A stretch of 64,000 nt of DNA from Clostridium sp. 'White wine YQ' (GTDB taxonomy: Bacteria > Bacillota > Clostridia > Clostridiales > Clostridiaceae), in contig NZ_JAQYUU010000003.1 in NCBI RefSeq assembly GCF_028728205.1, positions 248,001-312,000 on the forward strand. The letters are read 5' to 3'. The position numbers were made by a program, and so were the translations under genes. The stretch's first letter is position 1; each line of letters opens with the position of its first letter. Below, in pieces: positions 17,604 through 26,603 of this stretch. A model generated the notes under the pieces. That model saw nothing but the letters and a program-made list of their open reading frames with translations, had not been told where the DNA came from and ran no database searches.

Positions 17604-18555
17604 AGTCGCGTTTAAAATCCCTTTTTATTTCTAACATATATTCAAAATCATTTAAATACTGAAAAAGCATAGCTCTGTTTTCAAATTCTTCTCTACTTTT
17701 AGGTAATTCCTGCTTACTACATATCTCAAAGACTTCTTTTAAATCAAGTAGCAATTCTTCTGCAGTATTATACTCGTGCAAGGCAAAAGCAACTCTTTCC
17801 GTAAATGATGCTACCAATTCAGTTTGATCGTAGGCAATATAAAACTTCGTAAAATGTCCTCTCATATATTTTAACACCTGTAATTGCACTGTTCTCATTT
17901 GCATATACTTAACGTAATATTTGGCTTCATATAAAATATTGTTGTTTAAATTTATATATGCTCTTTCTGTAGCTTCTTTAAGCTTATCTTCTAACTTACT
18001 GAATAGTTCTTCCTCGCTAATACTTACAGATTGATTTCTTAAACTCTCTGCCATACTTAATAGTATCTTTTTCATAAACCCTTCAATCTCTTCTTGATCT
18101 GATTTAATTTTATCTTCTACTCTAGGCATATATGTATTTAATAAAATTGCTATTCCCGCTCCTATTGCCATTAAAAGCAGCTCATTCTTTATCCAAAATA
18201 ATGATATTGAATTTTCTACTAGCAAATGTGTTACTAATACCGAACTAACCACAATCCCATCCTGCATTTTAAACCTAACTGCAACAGGAATAAAAATAAG
18301 TAAAAATAGTCCGAAAGCTACGGGATTGTATCCAACTATAGAAAATAATATCGCTGAAATTATTAGCGCCAATAAGGTAGATCCTAACCTTTGAAAGGCT
18401 AAAGTTATTGAATGTTTTTTAGTATTTTGAACACTTAGTACTGTTATTACCCCAGCAGACACTGCATATCTTAGTCCTAAGACTTCTGAAATTACTATAG
18501 CTATTGTGGCACCTATTGCTGTTTTTAGTGTTCTTAGTCCAATAAACTTTTTCAT
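17599..18555 (-). CDS. Aromatic acid exporter family (FUSC/ArAE_1) membrane protein
   Basis: The 318-residue protein has an N-terminal block of about six closely packed membrane helices (about 10-145), opening with LRTLKTAIGATIAIVISEVLGL, and a C-terminal cytoplasmic helical domain of about 170 residues. This is the ArAE_1 plus C-domain layout of YqjA/YgaE-like proteins. The family is linked to efflux of aromatic acids, but the substrate here is unknown. It seems to be a single-gene unit that ends inside repeat copy B. Confidence 0.85.
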   Translation of the reverse strand: MKKFIGLRTLKTAIGATIAIVISEVLGLRYAVSAGVITVLSVQNTKKHSITLAFQRLGSTLLALIISAILFSIVGYNPVAFGLFLLIFIPVAVRFKMQDGIVVSSVLVTHLLVENSISLFWIKNELLLMAIGAGIAILLNTYMPRVEDKIKSDQEEIEGFMKKILLSMAESLRNQSVSISEEELFSKLEDKLKEATERAYINLNNNILYEAKYYVKYMQMRTVQLQVLKYMRGHFTKFYIAYDQTELVASFTERVAFALHEYNTAEELLLDLKEVFEICSKQELPKSREEFENRAMLFQYLNDFEYMLEIKRDFKRDL

Positions 18556-18611
18556 AAAACCACCTACCTTTAAGTATATTCACTTTATATCTTACACCAA
18601 TTTGCTAAAAT

Positions 18612-18661
18612 AAAAAAATAAGAGCACCCAGTATTTTCATTATATTTCTAGGTGACTCTTT
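18612..18661 (-). terminator. Terminator after the pgmB operon
   Basis: Arms at 18620-18628 and 18651-18660 pair with one bulge, and a T-run follows on the minus strand. Confidence 0.7.
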
Positions 18662-18676
18662 TATATTTATTTTATT

Positions 18677-19327
18677 CTACAGTTTACTTAGTATATCAGT
18701 TGATATTCCTTCAAAGCCTTTTATAACTATATCTGCTTCAGAAAGATTCTCTTCACTTCCTACCCCTATAACCTTCATTCCTCCATTATGTGCTGCTCTA
18801 ACACCTGCTAATGCATCCTCAAATACTACGCACTCTTCTGCACTTAATTCCATCTCTCTAACAGCTGCTAAAAATACTTCCGGATCTGGTTTGGCCTTAC
18901 TTATTTTATTGCCATCTATTATACAATCAAAGTAATCCTTCAATGCAAGTTTGTCCAATATAAATCTTGAATTCTTTGAGGCTGAACCTAATGAAATTTT
19001 TATCCCTTCATTTCTTAATTCCTGAAGAAATTCTTTAACCCCTGGAAGTATTTCTTCTTCCTTTAATTTGTCTATACACTCAACATACTTCTTATTTTTC
19101 TTATCTGCTAGTAACTCTTTTTCTTCTAGTGTCATTTTTTTATTTCCTAATGATAGTATTATATTAAGTGACTCCATTCTTGAGACGCCCTTTAATCGCT
19201 CATTATCCTTTTCATTGAATGCAATTCCTAACTCTTTAGCTAAGGAGCTCCATGCTAAATAGTGATATTTCGCTGTGTCGACAATCACTCCATCCAAATC
19301 AAAAATGCAACCTTTTATCTTATTCAT
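18677..19327 (-). CDS. pgmB: Beta-phosphoglucomutase
   Basis: This HAD-superfamily protein (about 216 aa) has CIFDLDGVIVDTAKYHYLAW (nucleophile Asp, then acid/base Asp), a cap with LKGVSR, LGSASKN and a late VVFEDALAGVRAA. These fit beta-phosphoglucomutase, which changes beta-D-glucose-1-phosphate to glucose-6-phosphate. That is exactly the product of the maltose phosphorylase at 22750. A GTG at 19336 opens the frame, but GGAG is well spaced from the ATG at 19327. It is the last gene of the GH31-PucR-pgmB operon. Confidence 0.92.
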   Translation of the reverse strand: MNKIKGCIFDLDGVIVDTAKYHYLAWSSLAKELGIAFNEKDNERLKGVSRMESLNIILSLGNKKMTLEEKELLADKKNKKYVECIDKLKEEEILPGVKEFLQELRNEGIKISLGSASKNSRFILDKLALKDYFDCIIDGNKISKAKPDPEVFLAAVREMELSAEECVVFEDALAGVRAAHNGGMKVIGVGSEENLSEADIVIKGFEGISTDILSKL

Positions 19328-19342
19328 AAATCTCACTCCAAA

Positions 19343-20284
19343 CTACCTCGAATTACTTTTCCAAACAAAATATATAACATAAAAAGTCATTGCTTCATTA
19401 AAATTTCTTAAATCCATGGATGTTTCTCTTTTTATTTTGTCTAATCTATATAACAAAGTGTTCCGATGAACAAATAACTCCTTTGATGCATCGCTGATAT
19501 TTAAATCTCTCTGAAAAAAAGTCTCTATAGTTTTTAATGTATCCGAATCTTGGCTATCTAAATAATTCTTATATGTGGCTATTATCTCTTCTTTTAAATT
19601 ATGATTTATTCCATCCATGACTCTCTCAAAAATTATATTACTTGAGGTAAGTATATCTTTTCTTATTCCGGTTCTATCACTTAGTTCAATTAAACTTTTA
19701 AGATTTTTTAAAGCTTCCTTTATATTAGCCTTTCCACAAAGAGCCTCCAAGGCTATTCTTGGACTTCTAATATTTAGTTCCTGAACATTATGCAAGATAC
19801 TTTTGCAATGATCATAAACCTCATCAAAAATTCCTAATAGTACAACATACTCTTCCCAGATACAATACTTATACTCCTCTTCATTATTGTAAGAATATTT
19901 GACTATATCATAAACTTCTTTACAATGATTCTTCGCCTTAATAAGAATTAGTGTTCCTTTATCTAATATATTATTTAACACTTCAGCATTTTCTTTAAAA
20001 CTTGAATCCCCTTTGATAAGGTTAAATAATTCATTACCTTTTAATTCTTGAACTTCTTTTAATTTCTCTTCAAAAATAAATCTTAATAAAGGGATACTCG
20101 ATTCTTCTTTCTTTTCTATCTCAATATAATAAACCGTATCATTGTATTGAATAGGGAAATGTATACCTTCAAGTTTTTTATTTTTTGTTGATTCACAAAT
20201 ATAATTTCCATACTTGTCTGTCACTTCAATAATATATGGAAACTTATTCATGAATTCTCTTACATAATCTTTAAATGAGTCCAT
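19343..20284 (-). CDS. PucR/CdaR-type transcriptional regulator
   Basis: The protein (about 313 aa) has a weakly conserved N-terminal sensor, a middle helical region, and at the C-terminus the PucR-type helix-turn-helix (RDLNISDASKELFVHRNTLL, then YRLDKI). It probably senses a metabolite and controls the surrounding sugar genes. A GTG at 20293 lies inside the AGAGGTG ribosome site, so the ATG at 20284 is preferred. It sits between GH31 and pgmB in one operon. Confidence 0.8.
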   Translation of the reverse strand: MDSFKDYVREFMNKFPYIIEVTDKYGNYICESTKNKKLEGIHFPIQYNDTVYYIEIEKKEESSIPLLRFIFEEKLKEVQELKGNELFNLIKGDSSFKENAEVLNNILDKGTLILIKAKNHCKEVYDIVKYSYNNEEEYKYCIWEEYVVLLGIFDEVYDHCKSILHNVQELNIRSPRIALEALCGKANIKEALKNLKSLIELSDRTGIRKDILTSSNIIFERVMDGINHNLKEEIIATYKNYLDSQDSDTLKTIETFFQRDLNISDASKELFVHRNTLLYRLDKIKRETSMDLRNFNEAMTFYVIYFVWKSNSR

Positions 20285-20295
20285 GTCTTTCACCT

Positions 20296-22533
20296 CTATT
20301 TAAAAGAAATCTCTTTTATATTTTTAAAGGCATATTTCTTATTACTTTTGTATCCCTCACACTCCTTTTCTAGCTTTGCTTCATGGGCCGAATAACTTGC
20401 TCTGTATAAATTGTATTGTCCCATTTTATAGTTTTTGCTTATCCCATCATCCTCATAAATTACTCCTGTCGCCTTTTCTCCATATGGAATTAATGTCACT
20501 TTATCTGGGACATTGTCCATGTTTAAGTAATTATCCTCATAAATCGGAATTATTGACCCCTCTTTCACAAATAGAAGAATCTCATCTAAATTAACTTTAA
20601 AATTATAGAATTTAGTTCCTTGATACTTTTGCCCATTAACCAAATTATACCAGTTTCCTTCTGGTAAATATACCCTTTTTTGTCGTTCTCCTTCATACAA
20701 AACTGGCGCAACAAGTATGCTCTCACCAAAAAGAAATTGCTCCTTCATATTTAATACCTTCATGTCTTTTGGATAATCAAATACCATGGCTCTAAATACA
20801 GGTATTCCTTCTTTATAAGAATGATAAAAAGAGTTATAGATATATGGCATTAATTTATATCTTAAGTTAATAAATTTTCTACAAATATTCTCTACATCTT
20901 TACCAAAGCTCCATGGCTCTTGTCTTCTGGAAAGCACATCTGAATGATTTCTCATTATGGGTAGAAAACTCCCCAATTCCATCCATCTTATAAATAATTC
21001 TTCATTTGTATCTAAGCAAAATCCCCCTATATCATTTCCTACAAATGAAAACCCTGACATGCCCAAATTAGCATTCATAGTCATACTCATTCTCATCTGA
21101 CTCCAAAGACTTCTATTATCACCTGTCCACACTGAGGAATATCTTTGTCCACCTGCAAATGTAGCCCTTGTCATGGAAAAACTCCTCTTATTCTCCCTAA
21201 GTTCTTCTTGAGCCTCTTTTGAGCACCTGCTCATTTCTCTTCCATATAGGTTATGAAACTCTTTATGCTCCATTACTCCATAATCTCCATCGTGTAAACA
21301 CTTTTCATCGAGGGTTCCTTCTTCATTAAATGCTGCTGGCTCATTCATGTCATTCCATATTCCATCAATCCCTATTGATATAAAATTCTTAAGCTCATCT
21401 TTCCACCATTCTCTAGCATCTTTATTTGAGAAATCAGGAAATGCACTTATTCCTGGCCAAACTTTTTCAAAAGTCAATTTCCCATCATAATTTTTTACAA
21501 AATGATTTCCCTGTAATCCTCTATTATATACTTCATAATCTTCATCCAACTTTACTCCTGGATCGACAATCGCAATGACCTTTACCCCATTTTCATGAAT
21601 CTTCTTTATCATCTTTTCTGGATCAGGAAACTTATCTTTATCAAATGTCATTACCCTGTATCCGTCCATATAATGAATATCTAAATATATACTATCTAGT
21701 GGAATTTCTTTTTCTATGAATTTATTTAGAAGCTCTTCTACTTCATTTTGTGAGAAATAGCTATATCTACATTGTTGATATCCAAGTGACCACAAAGGAG
21801 GCATATCCATTTTCCCGGTTAGTGTTCCATATAGTCCAGTAACCTCTCTTAAGTCATTTCCTAACATAAAATAATATTCTATTTCTCCTCCAACAGCTCC
21901 AAAAAAGATTCTATCCTCAAAGCTATTGCCCATATCAAAATAACTTCTAAAACTATTATTGAAAAAAATTCCATAGGCTAAGTCCTCCTTTAGCCCTTGA
22001 AAGAATGGGATAGTTTTATAATATACATAACTCTCATCATCTGTATCTGGTTCATCTGTATTATAATTTTCTATATACATTCCTTTTTTATTAAGATTTC
22101 CACCTTTTTCACCAAAGCCATAATAACCCAATGCAGAATTATCCTTAGTAATAAATATATTTCCTTTGCTATCCTTACCAGCTGGAGCTACATCTTCTAA
22201 TACGATGTTCCCGAAATTATCTAGAAATTCTATTGTCCCGCAATTTTTCGATACTATGGTTATAACTCTATTACCTTTAAATACGATACTCTTTTCTGAT
22301 TCTTCTATAGGAACTTGTACACTATTCATTTGCATTACTGATGAGGTTTCTTTTGGATTACTATGTTCTTCTCCTTGAAATATTCTTACTATATCACCTT
22401 CAAAATATTCCACTTCAATTTTCCCTTTGGTAAACAATAATTGTGTTCTGTTTCCTACTTGTTTCATTGTTTCATATATTCCAATTGTAGAAACGGTTGC
22501 ATAAACTTGATGAATTATTTCCGACTTTTTCAT
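20296..22533 (-). CDS. GH31 alpha-glucosidase
   Basis: The 745-residue protein has an N-terminal beta domain, a catalytic barrel and C-terminal beta domains. The nucleophile is D395 in GIWNDMNEP. The acid/base is D472 in WTGDN. GFSFVGNDIGGF also matches the family. There is no signal peptide, so it acts in the cytoplasm on short alpha-glucosides (maltose or isomaltose type). It is the first gene of an operon with the PucR regulator and pgmB, driven by a good promoter at 22576-22604 that overlaps a cre-like site. Confidence 0.93.
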   Translation of the reverse strand: MKKSEIIHQVYATVSTIGIYETMKQVGNRTQLLFTKGKIEVEYFEGDIVRIFQGEEHSNPKETSSVMQMNSVQVPIEESEKSIVFKGNRVITIVSKNCGTIEFLDNFGNIVLEDVAPAGKDSKGNIFITKDNSALGYYGFGEKGGNLNKKGMYIENYNTDEPDTDDESYVYYKTIPFFQGLKEDLAYGIFFNNSFRSYFDMGNSFEDRIFFGAVGGEIEYYFMLGNDLREVTGLYGTLTGKMDMPPLWSLGYQQCRYSYFSQNEVEELLNKFIEKEIPLDSIYLDIHYMDGYRVMTFDKDKFPDPEKMIKKIHENGVKVIAIVDPGVKLDEDYEVYNRGLQGNHFVKNYDGKLTFEKVWPGISAFPDFSNKDAREWWKDELKNFISIGIDGIWNDMNEPAAFNEEGTLDEKCLHDGDYGVMEHKEFHNLYGREMSRCSKEAQEELRENKRSFSMTRATFAGGQRYSSVWTGDNRSLWSQMRMSMTMNANLGMSGFSFVGNDIGGFCLDTNEELFIRWMELGSFLPIMRNHSDVLSRRQEPWSFGKDVENICRKFINLRYKLMPYIYNSFYHSYKEGIPVFRAMVFDYPKDMKVLNMKEQFLFGESILVAPVLYEGERQKRVYLPEGNWYNLVNGQKYQGTKFYNFKVNLDEILLFVKEGSIIPIYEDNYLNMDNVPDKVTLIPYGEKATGVIYEDDGISKNYKMGQYNLYRASYSAHEAKLEKECEGYKSNKKYAFKNIKEISFK

Positions 22534-22575
22534 TTTATTCTCCCCCTAATCCTAAAAAATATATTACTTTATTTT

Positions 22576-22604
22576 AGTATATCAACGCCAGAAAACATTT
22601 TCAA
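22576..22604 (-). promoter_or_regulatory. GH31 operon promoter with overlapping cre-like site
   Basis: On the minus strand TTGAAA (22604-22599), a 17-base spacer and TATACT (22581-22576) form a sigma-A promoter. The sequence TTGAAAATGTTTTCT (22604-22590) fits the CcpA consensus WTGNAANCGNWNNCW with one mismatch and covers the -35, so carbon catabolite repression is likely. Confidence 0.65.
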
Positions 22605-22710
22605 CCAAATTCATTATAAAGTATTGTTAAATTATCCATAAAATGCTATCATATTTATAACAACCCTTTTAATTCAGTATAATTTTATTAAAAATTTTTT
22701 AACTATTTTG

Positions 22711-22724
22711 TGCAACCGTTTTAC
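22711..22724 (+). promoter_or_regulatory. Candidate LacI/CcpA-type operator upstream of maltose phosphorylase
   Basis: TGCAACCGTTTTAC matches the LacI-family core TGNAANCGNW. It lies in the leader of 22750, downstream of a TATAAT at 22678-22683. CcpA or the LacI protein at 25177 could bind it. Confidence 0.45.
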
Positions 22725-22749
22725 TTACTATTAGTTTTGAGGTGATTAA

Positions 22750-25035
22750 ATGAATAAAGATTACGTTTTACTTGATCCATGGCATATTATCCAAGATGGT
22801 TTTAATTCAAAGGATAATAGAATCTACGAAAGTCAAATGAGTATTGGGAATGGCTTTATGGGCATAAGGGGAAACTTTGAGGAAACCTTTTCCGGGAACT
22901 CTCTTCAAGGAACTTATGTTGCTGGAGTTTATTATCCAGATAAAACAAGAGTTGGTTGGTGGAAAAATGGCTATCCTGAGTACTTTGCCAAAGTCCTCAA
23001 TTCAATAAACTTTATTGGAATAAAAGTTTTTTTAGGAAACCAAGAGTTAGATTTAGACAAAGTTACAATTAAAGACTTTAAAAGAGACTTAAATATGAAA
23101 GAAGGAACTTTAACTAGAACTTCTACTATTATAGATTCGATAGGAAGAGAAACTAAAATAGAAAGCTTAAGATTTTTAAGTAAAAAAAGAAAGGAAATTG
23201 CTTGCATTAGATATTCCATAACTCCATTAAATTATCTCGATACCATAACTCTAATTCCATACTTAGATGGTAATATAGTTAATGAAGATTCAAACTATGA
23301 TGAAACTTTCTGGGATGAGGTTAATAAGGGTTTTATTGAAGATTCAGCCTATCTAACACTTAAAACGAAAAAATTAGACTTTCATGTAACTGCAGCTACC
23401 TCAATTAAACTTTTAAAAAATGAAACTGAAATAAGTACTACTCCAAGCTCTTTAATTGAAGATAAATATGTAGCTTACAAAATTAATATAGATGTTTCAC
23501 AAGGAGAGACTCTAACTTTAGAAAAATACGTTTCCCTAAGTTCTAATAGATACTATCCTAAAGATGATTTAGTTAATAATGTTGTAGGATCTTTAAAATC
23601 AGCTAAAAATGATGGTTTTGATCTCCTATTGGACGAGCACGTATCTGAATGGAATAAGAGTTGGGAGAGTAATGATATTTTTATAGATGGAGATGTCAAA
23701 GCACAACAGTCCATTAGATTTAATATATTTCAGCTTCACCAAACTTATACAGGTGAAGATTCAAGGTTAAATATTGGTCCTAAAGGATTTACTGGAGAGA
23801 AATATGGCGGAAGCACTTACTGGGATACAGAGGCCTATTGTCTTCCTTTCTATCTTGGAACTTCTGAGGCGCAAATCTCTAAAAATTTACTAATTTATAG
23901 GTATAATCAGCTGGAAAAAGCAAAAGAAAATGCAGCTAAACTTGGTTTGAAAGGTGCTCTTTATCCTATGGTTACCATGAATGGTGAGGAATGTCACAAC
24001 GAGTGGGAAATAACCTTCGAAGAAATCCATAGAAATGGTGCCATAGCTTATGCTATATATAATTATGTTAATTATACTGGTGATCATAAGCATCTTTTAG
24101 ATTATGGTATTGATGTTTTAGTTGAAATAAGCAGGTTTTGGGAAGGAAGAGTTATCTATAATAAAAATAAAAACTGTTATATGATACTTGGTGTTACAGG
24201 ACCTAACGAATATGAAAATAACGTAAATAATAACTGGTATACAAATAGAATCGCATCCTGGACTTTAGAATACACTCTTCAAACACTAGAATTTATAAAG
24301 AATTCCTATTCAGAAAGTTACGAAGATGTACTAAATAGATTATCAATTAAAGACTCAGAAACAGTTATATGGATGGATATCATCAAAAAGATGTACTATC
24401 CTAAGGATGATAGTCTAGGAATCTTTTTACAACAAGATGGTTACCTTGATAAGGAAGACCTTTTAGTCAAGGATATACCTAAAGAAGACTTGCCGCTGAA
24501 TCAAACTTGGTCATGGGATAGAATACTTCGCTCCCCTTTTATAAAACAAGCTGATGTGCTTCAAGGTTTATACTTCTTAGGTCATCTATACGATTTAGAA
24601 ACCAAACGTAAAAATTTCTATTTTTATGAACCCAGAACGCTACACGAATCATCCCTTTCTCCTTGCGTTCATTCAATTTTAGCTTCAGAGCTTGGAGATA
24701 AAGAAAAAGCATATTCTATGTATTTACGGACTGCTAGATTGGATTTAGATAATCTAAACAACGATACAGATGATGGGTTACACATAACCTCTATGGCAGG
24801 AACTTGGATGTCAATAGTCCAAGGTTTTGGTGGAATGAGAATAACAGATGGAATTCCTTCATTTAAACCATTTATACCTGATCAATGGATTAAATATTCC
24901 TTTAGAGTTCTTTTTAGAGAAAGAGTTTTAAGCATAGAAGTTTCAAAAGGAAAAACTCTAGTGACCTTAGAAAAAGGAAATCCTTTGAAAGTTCTTCTAT
25001 ATGATTCAGAGATAGAGCTAACTAAACAACATTAA
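22750..25035 (+). CDS. malP: GH65 maltose phosphorylase
   Basis: The 761-residue protein has an N-terminal beta-sandwich (about 1-270), a helical linker and the (alpha/alpha)6 barrel. MNGEECHNEWEITFEEIHRN (410-429) and VTGPNEYENNVNNNWYTN carry the maltose phosphorylase signature; the catalytic acid is E487, the same number as in the Lactobacillus enzyme. The reaction is maltose plus phosphate to glucose and beta-glucose-1-phosphate, in the cytoplasm. pgmB in the divergent operon uses the product. Kojibiose or nigerose phosphorylase activity is possible but fits the motif less well. Confidence 0.92.
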   Translation: MNKDYVLLDPWHIIQDGFNSKDNRIYESQMSIGNGFMGIRGNFEETFSGNSLQGTYVAGVYYPDKTRVGWWKNGYPEYFAKVLNSINFIGIKVFLGNQELDLDKVTIKDFKRDLNMKEGTLTRTSTIIDSIGRETKIESLRFLSKKRKEIACIRYSITPLNYLDTITLIPYLDGNIVNEDSNYDETFWDEVNKGFIEDSAYLTLKTKKLDFHVTAATSIKLLKNETEISTTPSSLIEDKYVAYKINIDVSQGETLTLEKYVSLSSNRYYPKDDLVNNVVGSLKSAKNDGFDLLLDEHVSEWNKSWESNDIFIDGDVKAQQSIRFNIFQLHQTYTGEDSRLNIGPKGFTGEKYGGSTYWDTEAYCLPFYLGTSEAQISKNLLIYRYNQLEKAKENAAKLGLKGALYPMVTMNGEECHNEWEITFEEIHRNGAIAYAIYNYVNYTGDHKHLLDYGIDVLVEISRFWEGRVIYNKNKNCYMILGVTGPNEYENNVNNNWYTNRIASWTLEYTLQTLEFIKNSYSESYEDVLNRLSIKDSETVIWMDIIKKMYYPKDDSLGIFLQQDGYLDKEDLLVKDIPKEDLPLNQTWSWDRILRSPFIKQADVLQGLYFLGHLYDLETKRKNFYFYEPRTLHESSLSPCVHSILASELGDKEKAYSMYLRTARLDLDNLNNDTDDGLHITSMAGTWMSIVQGFGGMRITDGIPSFKPFIPDQWIKYSFRVLFRERVLSIEVSKGKTLVTLEKGNPLKVLLYDSEIELTKQH

Positions 25036-25084
25036 AGCCCTAAAGGTTTTAAAAATTGCACACTTTAAAACCTCCATAACTTAA

Positions 25085-25118
25085 GGAAGTGTTGATAATT
25101 TGGCACTTCCCCCTTTTT
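25085..25118 (+). terminator. Terminator after maltose phosphorylase
   Basis: Arms GGAAGTG (25085-25091) and CACTTCC (25104-25110) are followed by CCCTTTTT. The left part, GGAAGTGTTGAT, is identical to part of the palindrome at 41256-41310 (see findings). Confidence 0.8.
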
Positions 25119-25121
25119 ATA

Positions 25122-25168
25122 AAAAATGAACCCTTACAGAATGAATTACAATCTGCAAGGGTTTTTCT
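25122..25168 (-). terminator. Terminator after the LacI regulator (works both ways)
   Basis: Arms 25129-25140 and 25152-25163 pair with one mismatch. T-runs flank the stem on both strands. Confidence 0.8.
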
Positions 25169-25176
25169 TTTCTACT

Positions 25177-26187
25177 CTAAAGTATTCCTTTAGTTGATTC
25201 TCTATCAATTAAACTAGTTTCTATTATGTAGTGATTTCTCTCCAAGTTACTATCATTAAGACTTCCAATCAGAAGCTTAGCAGCATAATGCCCAAGCTTC
25301 TCTGCATTAATATCTACAGATGCTAATGGTGGATTTTGATATGCAGCTAATGGAGTGTTATTAAATCCCACTAATGCAACATCCTTTAAGTTATTTTCAT
25401 TAAGATATTTTAGTGCACCAAAAGAAAACAAATCATCTGTAGTTACTACTACCTGAGGAATTTCGCTTTCTGCTATCAACTTCATGGCATCATAGCCTTC
25501 TTCTTCATTGAATTTTATCCTCTGTACTATAAGGTTTTCATTTATCTGAACTCCATGCACAGAATGAGCCTGTAGATATCCATTTAACCTATCCTTTGAA
25601 ACATTCCATTCTTTATCTCCGCTTATAAAACCAATTTTTTTGATTCCCTTTTGAAGAAATTTACTTACCACATTATACATAGCATTAAAATTATCATTAT
25701 CTACCCAAAGTACTTCTGAGGTATCCTCTGGCCTACCAATTACTGAAAATGGAAACTCCATATCCTTTAAGTACTCTATGCATCGATCGTTTGCCCTTGC
25801 TATTAATAAAATTACTCCATCTACTAAATTACTTGAAGTAAATTTTTTTACAAGCTCAAATTCTTCTTCCTCATTTTTACTAAAAGAATACATAATGTAA
25901 TAACCCATTTTTTGTGCATATATGTTTATTCCTGTCATTGCATTAATAAAGAAAGGGTTTTTAAACAAATCCTCAGCTTCATTAGGTAACACTAGTCCAA
26001 TTGTTCTTGTAGAGCTTTTTGCCAGACTTCTAGCAATAGCATTTGGATGATAATCTAGTTCCTTTATCACTCTTTGCACCCTTATTTTTGTATCTTCACT
26101 TATTCTTGGGCTATTAGCAATAACCCTAGAAACCGTAGATGCTGAAACCCCAGCCTTCTTAGCCACATCTCTTATAGTTACCGACAT
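25177..26187 (-). CDS. LacI-family transcriptional regulator (MalR-like)
   Basis: The 336-residue protein opens with the LacI helix-turn-helix and hinge (VTIRDVAKKAGVSASTVSRV, then NAIARSL), followed by a periplasmic-binding-like sugar domain. By context it should repress the alpha-glucoside genes, with maltose or a related sugar as inducer. It sits between malP and the msmX-type ATPase, on the opposite strand. Confidence 0.9.
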   Translation of the reverse strand: MSVTIRDVAKKAGVSASTVSRVIANSPRISEDTKIRVQRVIKELDYHPNAIARSLAKSSTRTIGLVLPNEAEDLFKNPFFINAMTGINIYAQKMGYYIMYSFSKNEEEEFELVKKFTSSNLVDGVILLIARANDRCIEYLKDMEFPFSVIGRPEDTSEVLWVDNDNFNAMYNVVSKFLQKGIKKIGFISGDKEWNVSKDRLNGYLQAHSVHGVQINENLIVQRIKFNEEEGYDAMKLIAESEIPQVVVTTDDLFSFGALKYLNENNLKDVALVGFNNTPLAAYQNPPLASVDINAEKLGHYAAKLLIGSLNDSNLERNHYIIETSLIDRESTKGIL

Positions 26188-26603
26188 CTATTTTCACATC
26201 CATTCTAGATAGAATAATATCTACATTCTTTTAAACATTTATAATTTTCTTAGCCTAATTTTATCTGCTAACAATAATTATTTTCTCATTATTATGTAAA
26301 TTAGTAAACTATCCTATTTATACCTTTTATAAAATTCTACCAAATTATCTTAATGCAAGTAAATACTTATAATACATATTAATTTCTTTTGTGAAATCTT
26401 ACATATTTTTTCTACCCTTTTTATACAAATTTCTAAATTCAACACATGAAATATTATTGAAGACATGCAACTATGCCGTTTATATTCAATATACCTTAGT
26501 AATCTCTAAAAATAAATTTCTTTGCCCAATGGAATTTTTTGGTGTTATAGTATTAATATAATCACTTTATAGTATTTAGTTTTTTATTTTGGGAGGTACA
26601 GGT
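26188..26603. other. Divergent intergenic region, LacI regulator / sugar ATPase
   Basis: This 416-base AT-rich gap has no gene. It must hold the promoters of both flanking genes. On the plus strand a TATAAT lies at 26557-26562 with no clear -35. TAGATA and TATCTA form a small inverted repeat near 26206-26223, close to the LacI start. No riboswitch was recognised. Confidence 0.5.
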
